Positions 6,171-14,030 of a DNA stretch of 22,746 nt are shown piece after piece. Each line of letters opens with the position of its first letter. Position 1 is the first letter of the stretch. Position numbers and translations under genes: made by a program. The stretch covers positions 1 through 22,746 of IMG/VR virus record IMGVR_UViG_3300020424_000034; one strand, written 5' to 3'. The notes below the pieces were generated by a model, which made no database searches, had not been told where the DNA came from, and worked only from the letters and a program-made list of their open reading frames with translations. This DNA is from a virus.

Positions 6171-8075
6171 ATGCCTTACACTAAGATTTTATTTAAACCA
6201 GGTATAGATAAAGAAGGAACTAGCCTTACTGCAGAGAACGGTTGGTTTGATGGTAATCTTGTTAGATTTAGAAGGGGCCTACCAGAAAAAGTAGGAGGTT
6301 GGGCAAAAAATAGTACAAGCATATTAGAAGGAACTCCCAGAGCTTTGCATGACTGGGTTAATTTAGACGGAACAGATTTATTAGGTGTGGGGACCACTTA
6401 TAAATATTATATTCAACAAGGTTCTGATTTTAGTGATGTTACTCCAATAAGAGAAACTACATCTGCAGGTGATGCAACATTTGCTAAAGTTGCCAACAGT
6501 GATGCTACCATTACAGTTACTGAAAACGGACATGGAGCTTCAATAAATGATTACGTTACTTTTAGTGGAGCTGCAGCCTTAGATGGAGGAAGTGGAAGCG
6601 GAAATATTACTGCATCTGTATTAAATCAAGAATATCAAATTACTAGTATTGTTGATGCCAACAGTTATACCATAGAAGCAAAAGACACTAACGGTAATAC
6701 CGTTTTAGCAAACGCTAGTGATTCTGGTAATGGTGGCGGTAGCACGGTGGCCGCATATCAACTTAATGTGGGTTTAGATACTTATGTATCCTCTACTGGT
6801 TGGGGTGCTGGCGGTTGGAGTTCTGGAAGTTTTGGTTCAGTAACTCCGTTATCAGCAAACAATACTTTAAGATTATGGACTCACGATAATTTTGGAGAAG
6901 ATTTAATTATTAATCCTAGAGCAGGTTCTATATTTAGATGGGACAACTCAAATGGTTTAACAACTAGAGCAGTAGAATTACAAACAATCGCTGGAGCTAA
7001 TTTAGTTCCTACTCGTTGTTTACAAGTTTTAACTTCAGACGTTGATAGACATTTAATTGTTTTAGGCTCCGATTCTTTAAACGCTAATGGTACAGCTAGG
7101 ACAGGAACAATAGATCCTTTATTAATATCTTTTTCTGATCAAGAAAATTTATTAGAGTTTGAAGCAAAAGCTACTAATACAGCAGGTTCTATAAGAATAT
7201 CTTCTGGTTCTCTGATTGTTGGTGGTTTAAAAGCTAGACAAGAAATATTGATTTGGACAGATGTATCTATGCACTCAATGCAATTTATTGGAGCGCCTTT
7301 TACATTTGGTTTAAATTTAATAAATGACAACGTTGGTTTAATTGGACCCAAAGCTGTAGTCAATGGCGATAATGGTATTTACTGGATGTCATCTGATGGA
7401 TTCTATTTTTACAATGGTTCTGTATCAAAACTACCATGTTCTGTTTTAAGTCATGTTTTTGATGATTTAAATTTAGATGAAGTTTATAAAAACTTTGCTT
7501 TTACCAATAGAGAATTTAATGAAGTCGGTTGGTTTTATTGTTCTGCTTCATCTACCGAACCAGATAAATATGTAGTTTACAATTACATAGAACAGGTTTG
7601 GAGCATTGGTGAATTAGAAAGATACTCTTGGATAGATAAAGGAATATTTTCTTTTCCTTTAGCCACTGGTAAATCTGGCAACTCTTATTATTTATATAAT
7701 CACGAAAGTGGTAATGATAATGATGGTTCACCAATGGACAATGTATTTATAGAGTCTGGAGACTTTGACATAGAAGACGGCGATAAATTTTATTCGGTTA
7801 GAGAAATAATACCTGACATAAAATTTACTGGTTCTAATGGTAACGCAGCTTTAAACGTAGTTTTAAAAACTAGAGATTTCCCTAACGATTCGCCAACAGA
7901 AAAAGTTAGCTCATCAATTACCAATACAACAAAAAAAATAGATACTAGAGCAAGAGCCAGACAAGCTATATATAGAGTAGAGTCTGATGATGACAATGAC
8001 GTATCAGCAAGAAATGGTTTAGAGTTTAGATTAGGAGCAACCAGATTTAATTTTAGAGAAGACGGAAAAAGATAG
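6171..8075 (+). CDS. Large phage structural (tail/neck) protein
   Basis: 634 residues, the largest tail-region protein before the ejection genes. The N-terminus (FKPGIDKEGT... NGWFDGNLVRFRRGLPEKVG) is a recurring opening in structural proteins of marine podoviruses. The body alternates beta strands with WT, GW and SSG turns. Around residues 100-200 there is a Gly/Asn/Ser-rich beta insert (for example SGAAALDGGSGSGNITAS), and residues 330-500 contain aromatic blade-like segments (YWMSSDGFYFYNG, VGWFYCSASSTE). It has a good start, with AAGGTAGG upstream. The stop overlaps the next GTG (TAGTG). The likely role is a tail tube, nozzle or stabilisation protein; which one cannot be decided by eye. 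Confidence 0.6.
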   Translation: MPYTKILFKPGIDKEGTSLTAENGWFDGNLVRFRRGLPEKVGGWAKNSTSILEGTPRALHDWVNLDGTDLLGVGTTYKYYIQQGSDFSDVTPIRETTSAGDATFAKVANSDATITVTENGHGASINDYVTFSGAAALDGGSGSGNITASVLNQEYQITSIVDANSYTIEAKDTNGNTVLANASDSGNGGGSTVAAYQLNVGLDTYVSSTGWGAGGWSSGSFGSVTPLSANNTLRLWTHDNFGEDLIINPRAGSIFRWDNSNGLTTRAVELQTIAGANLVPTRCLQVLTSDVDRHLIVLGSDSLNANGTARTGTIDPLLISFSDQENLLEFEAKATNTAGSIRISSGSLIVGGLKARQEILIWTDVSMHSMQFIGAPFTFGLNLINDNVGLIGPKAVVNGDNGIYWMSSDGFYFYNGSVSKLPCSVLSHVFDDLNLDEVYKNFAFTNREFNEVGWFYCSASSTEPDKYVVYNYIEQVWSIGELERYSWIDKGIFSFPLATGKSGNSYYLYNHESGNDNDGSPMDNVFIESGDFDIEDGDKFYSVREIIPDIKFTGSNGNAALNVVLKTRDFPNDSPTEKVSSSITNTTKKIDTRARARQAIYRVESDDDNDVSARNGLEFRLGATRFNFREDGKR

Positions 8076-8404
8076 TGGCAAAATTATTAGAAACTAGATT
8101 GCCTATAGCTGGCAGAGAAATAACGCCAGATGTTTTTAATAGATTGGTTAGAGTATTAGAACTAAACCTACAAAAGTTTGACCCTAATGCAACACTACAA
8201 ATAAATACAGAAGAAAAATTAAATACTAAATTTAATCCCGGTGATATTGTTTTTGATACTAGTAAGAATACTTTAGAGTTTTTTAATGGAGAAGAGTTTG
8301 AAGTTTTATCATCACAACCAACTGGTTCTTTTGAAGCTACAGCTTCTTTAGGTGAAGTTTCTGTTAGTGAAGAAGGATCAATATCAATAAACGTGAGCAT
8401 ATAG
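8075..8404 (+). CDS. Small structural-region protein of unknown function
   Basis: 109 residues from a GTG start that shares a base with the preceding TAG (TAGTG); the GTG, not a later ATG, is chosen because no in-frame ATG exists near the beginning. The N-terminus is helical (ITPDVFNRLVRVLELNLQKF), and the middle (FNPGDIVFDTSKNTLEFFNG) is a beta segment. The C-terminal Ser/Glu/Val stretch looks flexible. There is no membrane segment. It is tightly coupled to the 634-residue protein and immediately precedes the endolysin, so it is probably a partner or minor component of the tail. The family is not firmly recognised. Confidence 0.6.
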   Translation: MAKLLETRLPIAGREITPDVFNRLVRVLELNLQKFDPNATLQINTEEKLNTKFNPGDIVFDTSKNTLEFFNGEEFEVLSSQPTGSFEATASLGEVSVSEEGSISINVSI

Positions 8405-8405
8405 T

Positions 8406-8882
8406 ATGAACGATTGGAACAGTGAAACTAAATTAAGTCAAAATTTTAAATTAAAAGAGTTTGAAAAAAGTTTTGTAGCAAAGAGAAAAAATATAGATAA
8501 TTGTGTTCATGATAAAGAAACATTTAAAAGTCTGGAAAAATTATGTAAAAACATCGTTCAACCGATTAGGAACTACTACAAAATACCTTTTAGCCCTAAT
8601 AGCGGTTATCGCAGTATTACTCTCAACAGATATATTGGCTCTTCTGATACTAGTCAGCATGTATTAGGCCAAGCGGTAGATTTAGAAATACCTGGAGTAA
8701 ACAACGAAGAATTATTTAATTTTATAAAAGACGAATTAGATTTTGATCAAGTAATTTTAGAATATTATGATGGAGTAGATCCAAGTAGTGGTTGGGTTCA
8801 TGTTTCTTATGTATCTAATAAAGATAATAGAAACAGAGCCATGACTTTCGATGGTGACCATTATAGAATAGTAGAGGAGTAA
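8406..8882 (+). CDS. Endolysin, peptidase M15 family (D,L-peptidase)
   Basis: 158 residues forming a compact M15 zinc peptidase. The zinc-binding set is visible: SQHVLGQAVDLE gives His85 and Asp92 (HxxxxxxD), and WVHVSY gives the third ligand, His132. SPNSGYRS (63-70) is the conserved loop before the first ligand. These enzymes cut D-Ala-D-Ala or L-Ala-D-Glu type bonds in peptidoglycan stem peptides and act as phage endolysins, here presumably reaching the wall through the holin encoded next. There is no signal peptide or separate wall-binding domain, which fits a globular endolysin of a Gram-negative host. The start lies one base past the previous stop. The family call is confident; exact bond specificity is not. 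Confidence 0.88.
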   Translation: MNDWNSETKLSQNFKLKEFEKSFVAKRKNIDNCVHDKETFKSLEKLCKNIVQPIRNYYKIPFSPNSGYRSITLNRYIGSSDTSQHVLGQAVDLEIPGVNNEELFNFIKDELDFDQVILEYYDGVDPSSGWVHVSYVSNKDNRNRAMTFDGDHYRIVEE

Positions 8883-8886
8883 TATA

Positions 8887-9270
8887 ATGATTGAATCGTT
8901 AATAAAGCCAGTTAGTGATATTGTTGGTAAATTTGTAAAAGATAAAGATTTACAAGCTAAATTAGATCATGAGTTAGCTACTTTATTTCATCAAGCAAAT
9001 TTAGCTCAGATAGAAGTAAATAAAATAGAAGCAAAAGGCTCTCCGTTTCAACGAAATTGGAGGCCCTCTGTCGGGTGGATCTGCAGTTTTGCACTTGGTT
9101 ATCACTTTGTACTTGCACCCATAATTGAGGTTATAATAAAGACTTCTGGCGTACAGATAGAAATGCCAGAATTTGATTTTTCGCAGTTATCTGCGATTCT
9201 CATGGCACTCCTAGGAATGTCGGGACTTAGATCATACGATAAATTAAAAAGAACTGATACAAAAGGATGA
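8887..9270 (+). CDS. Holin of the GTA three-helix type
   Basis: 127 residues. An amphipathic N-terminal half (VSDIVGKFVKDKDLQAKLDH) leads to FQRNWRPSVGW (54-64), then membrane helices at about 62-84 and 98-113, ending GMSGLRSYDK. The F-x-R-x-WRP opening and the GMxGLRxY(D/E)K close are hallmarks of the holin family described from gene transfer agents and many alphaproteobacterial phages. It would form the inner-membrane hole that releases the M15 endolysin encoded four bases upstream. A Shine-Dalgarno (GAGGAG) lies at the end of the endolysin gene. Its own stop overlaps the next start (ATGA). Confidence 0.85.
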   Translation: MIESLIKPVSDIVGKFVKDKDLQAKLDHELATLFHQANLAQIEVNKIEAKGSPFQRNWRPSVGWICSFALGYHFVLAPIIEVIIKTSGVQIEMPEFDFSQLSAILMALLGMSGLRSYDKLKRTDTKG

Positions 9271-10811
9271 AAGATATAAAAGAAAATCAAGAAGGTTTAA
9301 AAGCTTTAGCTGACGAAAGACCAGATGTAGTAAAAAAAATGGGTTACGACCCAGAAAGTTTTTACGGCGGAGGATTAGCGATGTTAGCTAACGGCGGTTC
9401 AGTCGATCCAGACTCAGCGATAGATTTATTTAAAATGAAATCAGAAAACGATCTTCGAGATTTTATTGGTAAAAATGCAATATCTAAAATATTAGGAGAT
9501 GTGCTTAGAGGTAGAGATGTTAAAGATGCTCTAGAAGAAGGAGGCATAAATCAAATATTAAAAGAAAGCAACATACCGTTGAGAAAAGATGGTAAAGAAA
9601 TAATTTTTGATGTTAACCCTGAATTTTCTTTTTATAGAAATCCTATGGAAACAGGTATTAGATTTGAAAGAAAATTTAATGAAGGCGGCATTGCAAAACT
9701 TTTTGGTGGAGGTATGCCATTTCCTACATTTAAGAGTATTAAAAATATGTTTGGTTTCGGAGATGATAAAGATGAAGATAAAGAAAGAAAAATTAATGAA
9801 GTAACAGTAACTCCAGATTATGAAATAAGTGAAGCAGAAAAAGAAAAATTTTCAGAGTTAGTAGGAAAACCTTATGACAAAGATCTTTCGGAACAATATG
9901 ACAAATTAGCTGGCGACATTACTGAATATAATTTTGAATACGATAAACAAGGTAATTTAACAAATGACCCTTTTAAAAAACCACTCACCAAAGGACAAAA
10001 AGCATTGGCTGCTTTAGAAGGCTTGGGAGCTCTAGCAGATATACAAATGCCAGAAGCTGTAATGGTAAGTGGAGGAGGTATAGGTGAAGCGATAATGCCT
10101 ACTATGCCAAATGTTTTTAGAGTTGGCGGTATGGCAGACGGTGGAATAATGGAGATGGCAAATGGCGGAACAATGTATGCTGACGAAAATTTAAGAAAAT
10201 TAGAACAATTAATTGATGCTTCGCCATTAAAGAGTAAGGATAAGGCAATTCAAAAACAAATTGCTAGAATGCAAATGGCACAACAGTTTATGCCTGGAAC
10301 AACTCAATACATACCTACTGACGCTCCCTACAAAGCTGTCTATAGACCTTATTTTTCTGAAATAACTAAAGAATATGCAGCTGCTAGACCAGGCAAACCT
10401 TTTAGTGCTGCTGTAGCTCCTCCTATTGAAAAAGTTAATTTTAATTTGGGAATGAGACCTGAAGGAGGTTTTAACCCGCCAAGAAGAGTATCTGGCGTAG
10501 AATATGCAGCAGATGGAATGTTAATTGATGGTAAGTTTTTTCCAGAAACAGATGAATTAGTTTCTGGTCCAGGCTCTGAAACTAGTGACGAAATACCAGC
10601 TATGTTAAGCGATGGTGAATTTGTTGTTAATGCTAAAACTGTAAGAGGGTTAGGTTTACAAATGGGAGCAAACCCAGCAGATTTAGAAGAACAAACAGAT
10701 ATAGGCGCAATGGTTCTTGAGTATTTACAAGATACTCTAGGTCCAGATGGAGAGGCTGCTGATAAATTAGTTAAAAGCGGTTTGGGATCTTTAATAGGAG
10801 TTATGTCTTAA
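9267..10811 (+). CDS. Virion protein with GGI/NGG motifs
   Basis: 514 residues. Glycine motifs recur: GGGLAMLANGGS (34-45), EGGINQIL (91-98), NEGGIAKLFGGG (138-149) and VGGMADGGIMEMANGGTM (286-303). The C-terminal block SDEIPAMLSDGEFVVNAKTV (439-458) is a strongly conserved signature of a structural protein in many marine and environmental phages. The spacers are highly charged and probably disordered (about 165-240). It starts inside the holin stop (ATGA), with AAAAGG upstream. Its position between the lysis genes and ejection genes suggests a neck- or ejection-associated protein. I recognise the family pattern but not a proven function. Confidence 0.7.
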   Translation: MKDIKENQEGLKALADERPDVVKKMGYDPESFYGGGLAMLANGGSVDPDSAIDLFKMKSENDLRDFIGKNAISKILGDVLRGRDVKDALEEGGINQILKESNIPLRKDGKEIIFDVNPEFSFYRNPMETGIRFERKFNEGGIAKLFGGGMPFPTFKSIKNMFGFGDDKDEDKERKINEVTVTPDYEISEAEKEKFSELVGKPYDKDLSEQYDKLAGDITEYNFEYDKQGNLTNDPFKKPLTKGQKALAALEGLGALADIQMPEAVMVSGGGIGEAIMPTMPNVFRVGGMADGGIMEMANGGTMYADENLRKLEQLIDASPLKSKDKAIQKQIARMQMAQQFMPGTTQYIPTDAPYKAVYRPYFSEITKEYAAARPGKPFSAAVAPPIEKVNFNLGMRPEGGFNPPRRVSGVEYAADGMLIDGKFFPETDELVSGPGSETSDEIPAMLSDGEFVVNAKTVRGLGLQMGANPADLEEQTDIGAMVLEYLQDTLGPDGEAADKLVKSGLGSLIGVMS

Positions 10812-10812
10812 C

Positions 10813-11298
10813 ATGAGTAAATTTACTTTAGATAAACTTTCATTTAACGAAAAAGACGGTAAAGAAATAGCAGACTTTTTGGTTAATCATTTTCATGCAG
10901 ATCACTCTTTAGATGGTGGTGAATCTCCTAGAGTGCATTGGGGCAAAACTTCTTGGCAGATAAACAATGTTTTATTAAAAGGTGTTGTTTATGTGGTAAG
11001 AAGTAATCAAGAAATAATTGGTAGTTTAGGATTAGAAGAATGTTCTCATTGGTGGTCAGACGATGTTTTTTTAGGAGACAGTTGGTTTTTTGTTAGGCCA
11101 GAATATAGAAATGTAAAGGATGATTTAAAACCATCTAATATGTTATTAGAAGCTGGGATGAAACTTGCTGAAGAAAAAAATATACCAATCATAATGGGTA
11201 TATATAATATTGGTAGCATTGATAAAGCAGAAAAATTATTATTAAACAAAGGATTTCACCAAATTGGTGGGACTTATTACAACAATTTAAATAGGTAG
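10813..11298 (+). CDS. GNAT-fold acetyltransferase-like protein
   Basis: 161 residues with a GNAT layout: beta strands VVYVVRSNQEIIGSLGLEE (about 57-76), a strand and loop DSWFFVRPEYRN (93-104) ahead of the acetyl-CoA region, a helix SNMLLEAGMKLAEEKNIP, and the terminal KAEKLLLNKGFHQIGGTYY strand-helix-strand. The usual Q/RxxGxG/A pyrophosphate loop is weak or absent (RNVKDDLKPS stands in its place), so enzymatic activity is doubtful. In T7-type phages a GNAT-fold protein lies next to the internal virion proteins, just as here, so it may be a virion component rather than an enzyme. It lies one base after the preceding stop. Confidence 0.68.
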   Translation: MSKFTLDKLSFNEKDGKEIADFLVNHFHADHSLDGGESPRVHWGKTSWQINNVLLKGVVYVVRSNQEIIGSLGLEECSHWWSDDVFLGDSWFFVRPEYRNVKDDLKPSNMLLEAGMKLAEEKNIPIIMGIYNIGSIDKAEKLLLNKGFHQIGGTYYNNLNR

Positions 11299-11302
11299 TA
11301 TT

Positions 11303-12454
11303 ATGGGATGCACATGTAAAAGTAAACCAATTATGGGACCAAAAGCTGAATCAGTTGAGCTGCCTACCACTGGTTATTCTTTTGTATCTCCTTACATAGA
11401 AGATTACAGCAGAAGATTATTGGGCGCTTACTTCGGTTCTCCTGGAGAATACGAAGGCTTAATATCTCAAGAAAGACCTATTCCTATTGAAGGCACTGCA
11501 CAGCTAACTGAATTAGAAAGACAAGCAGCAGAACAAGCGGGACAACTAGGACAATTTGCAAGTTTTACTCCAGAGGGTATAGATTACTATAGACAAGCAG
11601 GAGATCTTGCAAGAGATCCAGTTGCAGCTGCCAGAGCTAGATTTAATCCTTTTGAAGATGACGTGGTACAACAATCAATAGATGATATTACCAAAGCCTA
11701 TCAACAAAAAGATATCGGTATTAGAGACGCTGCTGTTACTTCTGGAGCCTTTGGTGGTTCTAGAGGCAGAATAGCTCAAGCAGAAAATCAGGCGGCTTTG
11801 GGTAGAGGATTGTTGGAAGCAGTAAGTGGTATTAGAAGACAAGGTTTTCAAGATGCTCAAGCTCAAGTTGGTCAAAATATTGCACAGTTACAAAATGTTG
11901 GTAGCGGTATATCCACACTTGGAGCTGCTGGGCAAGCACAAGCAATTAACAGAATAGGAGCTATGGCCGGTCAAGGAGCTATCGACAGAAGTGTTCAACA
12001 ATCAGAATTATCTAGAAGATTTAGAGCGGCTGATGTCTTAGCTGATGAACCTTTTGCTAGATTGCAAAGAGGACAACAACTCTTAGCTGGAATGCCTGCT
12101 GGAGGTATTTCTGGGGGCACAGGCGCCCAAATATATCAACCTCAAATGGCAATGCAACCTTCACCATTATCTCAAATAGCTGGTGCTGCAGGAGCTGTAG
12201 GAACTGCTGCTGCTGGGATTGGCGCAGCTGTAAATTCAGACATAGAATTAAAAGAAAACATTAGAAGAGTAGGAGACTATGACGATAATCTAGGCTGGTA
12301 TGAATGGGATTGGAATGACAAAGCCAAAGAAATAGGAGTCGAATCAGAACCTACTGCTGGATTCTTAGCTCAAGAAGTTCTCGAAGTAGAGCCAGAGGCA
12401 GTAAGTATTAAAAATGGTTACTATGCAGTTGATTACGCGAGGCTTATGAGATGA
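11303..12454 (+). CDS. Putative ejection protein with C-terminal S74-like domain
   Basis: 383 residues. The N-terminus (MGCTCKSKPIMGPKAE) has two Cys. Residues about 70-260 are Ala/Gln/Arg-rich helices (AARARFNPFEDDVVQQSIDD, AQAEN, RLQRGQQLLAG), typical of internal virion proteins delivered with DNA. A Gly/Ala hydrophobic stretch near 285-310 (IAGAAGAVGTAAAGIGAAV) leads to an S74-like end: SDIELKENI gives Ser312 and Lys317 five apart, then GFLAQEVLEVEPEAVS. The frame stops right after VDYARLMR, so the long C-terminal helix present in the tail-fibre copy is missing. The stop overlaps the next ATG. The ejection role is inferred from composition and order. Confidence 0.65.
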   Translation: MGCTCKSKPIMGPKAESVELPTTGYSFVSPYIEDYSRRLLGAYFGSPGEYEGLISQERPIPIEGTAQLTELERQAAEQAGQLGQFASFTPEGIDYYRQAGDLARDPVAAARARFNPFEDDVVQQSIDDITKAYQQKDIGIRDAAVTSGAFGGSRGRIAQAENQAALGRGLLEAVSGIRRQGFQDAQAQVGQNIAQLQNVGSGISTLGAAGQAQAINRIGAMAGQGAIDRSVQQSELSRRFRAADVLADEPFARLQRGQQLLAGMPAGGISGGTGAQIYQPQMAMQPSPLSQIAGAAGAVGTAAAGIGAAVNSDIELKENIRRVGDYDDNLGWYEWDWNDKAKEIGVESEPTAGFLAQEVLEVEPEAVSIKNGYYAVDYARLMR

Positions 12455-14025
12455 TGGGCAAAAATCCTTACTCACAAGGCATAAAAGATTTAGGTCAAAA
12501 CGTAAAAGATTTTGGGAGCAGATTTGATCGAGAAACTTTTTATGATCCTGAAACAGGCGGCGTATTAAATATACCTGTTCCAGGCACAAGGGGAGGAATT
12601 TTTGGCGATGAAGGATTAGAGTTAGCAATGTTTGGTGAAGACGGAATGATATTTGATCCAACTGACCCAATTGATTATGGAATTTTAGCTTTAGCCGCAA
12701 CTGGTATAGGCATACCAGCAGCTATAGGTATCAAGGCTTTGACTACAGGAAACAAAATTAGAAAAATTGCTAGCAAAGCTGGCAACATAGTAGATAGAGC
12801 TTATATTCCTAGAGAAACAAACACCATCGGAGGCAAGGCAAAAAACTTTGGTAGATTGTTTGCGGCACAAGAAACGGTTGGATTTCCTAGCACTGTTAAA
12901 GATGTTAGAGAGCTAAGAAAAATAATAGAAGAAAATAAAAAGAAAGAGTTAGAAAAAAGCGGAGAATTTACTGTTTACGGTTATAAAAAAGATGGTGGAA
13001 TAATAGAAGGAATACAAAGCTTTAAAAAAGGTGGTAAAGCTGTTAAACAAGCTAAAGAAAAAATACAAAAAGAAGCTGATAAAAAAACCGGCGCACAAAC
13101 AGCTGATGCAGTAGATGAAGGTACTGGAGCTGGAGCTGGAGCAGACGCTGGACAAGCTCGTAGAAATATATTTCAAAGATATCCAAAAGCAACAGTTGCT
13201 GGTGTAGCTACTATTACAGCCAGTAGTTTATATTTTGGCGCTGGTGGTGATGGTGATGATGAAATAATTACTGGTACAGAAGGTTTAACAAGAAAAGATT
13301 TAAAAACTGCGGGAATGCCTGCAGTTAATGACGATCCAGATACTGTCGGTGAATTTATGAGAGAAATTTTAATAAATGATTATGGTTATTCAAGAAACGA
13401 TCAAGGCGGCGTTGGCCCTAAATATATAGATCCTAAGGATAAAACGAAAGGAATAGAAAGAGATAAACCAAGCTTCGGTGAATATGTAAAATCATTTGGT
13501 AAAGCTTATGGTCAAAGAGTAGCTAGTGACCCAGAGTTTGCAAAAAAAATGTTAGCTGGTTTTTCTGCAATGATGATGCCAAGAGAAGGTTTTGTACCTT
13601 TATCTCCTTTAGGAATACCAGAGTTTACCACTGCTTATCTAGCTCAAGACCAAGCTATAGAGGCTAACAAAGGAGCAACACAAAAACTATTAGAGTCAAT
13701 TAAAGATGATCCAGATTTGAGAAAATTATATTTAGCTGGAGAAAGAGCTAAAGCAGGGACTGTACTTGATGTTGCCCAAAGACTTAAAGATCTTAGACAA
13801 ATAATGTATGAAGCTTATAAAGGTCTTCAAGAAAGAAATCCAGGTGCAGGTCTTGGAACAAAAGATATGGAGATTGTTTTTACAGACCCAGATACTGGAA
13901 AAGAAACAATAATAACAGATGCTAATAAGTTAGCTTCTGTAACTGATTTACCAGCAGACGAAATATTTCCATACATTAGTGCTAGACCAAGGGCAGTAGC
14001 CCCAGCAGCCCCAGCAGACGATTAA
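12451..14025 (+). CDS. Putative internal virion / DNA-ejection protein
   Basis: 524 residues; ATG at 12451 overlaps the previous stop, and a second in-frame ATG follows immediately (12454), so the exact start is uncertain by one codon. Hydrophobic segments lie at about 75-98 (DYGILALAATGIGIPAAIGI) and 247-263 (ATVAGVATITASSLYF). Between them is a Lys-rich coil (about 155-215) and a DGGIIEGIQSFKKGGK glycine motif like that of the 514-residue protein. A GAGAGADAG linker precedes the second segment. Large size, Ala/Gly content, paired membrane-like helices and the position upstream of the 1299-residue protein all fit an ejectosome component comparable to T7 gp15. No catalytic motif is seen. Confidence 0.6.
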   Translation: MMGKNPYSQGIKDLGQNVKDFGSRFDRETFYDPETGGVLNIPVPGTRGGIFGDEGLELAMFGEDGMIFDPTDPIDYGILALAATGIGIPAAIGIKALTTGNKIRKIASKAGNIVDRAYIPRETNTIGGKAKNFGRLFAAQETVGFPSTVKDVRELRKIIEENKKKELEKSGEFTVYGYKKDGGIIEGIQSFKKGGKAVKQAKEKIQKEADKKTGAQTADAVDEGTGAGAGADAGQARRNIFQRYPKATVAGVATITASSLYFGAGGDGDDEIITGTEGLTRKDLKTAGMPAVNDDPDTVGEFMREILINDYGYSRNDQGGVGPKYIDPKDKTKGIERDKPSFGEYVKSFGKAYGQRVASDPEFAKKMLAGFSAMMMPREGFVPLSPLGIPEFTTAYLAQDQAIEANKGATQKLLESIKDDPDLRKLYLAGERAKAGTVLDVAQRLKDLRQIMYEAYKGLQERNPGAGLGTKDMEIVFTDPDTGKETIITDANKLASVTDLPADEIFPYISARPRAVAPAAPADD

Positions 14026-14030
14026 AAATT

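Noticed and set aside
8053-8400. 115-residue minus-strand frame
   Set aside because: Lies entirely opposite the 8075-8404 gene, has no promoter or ribosome site of its own, and has low-complexity shadow composition.
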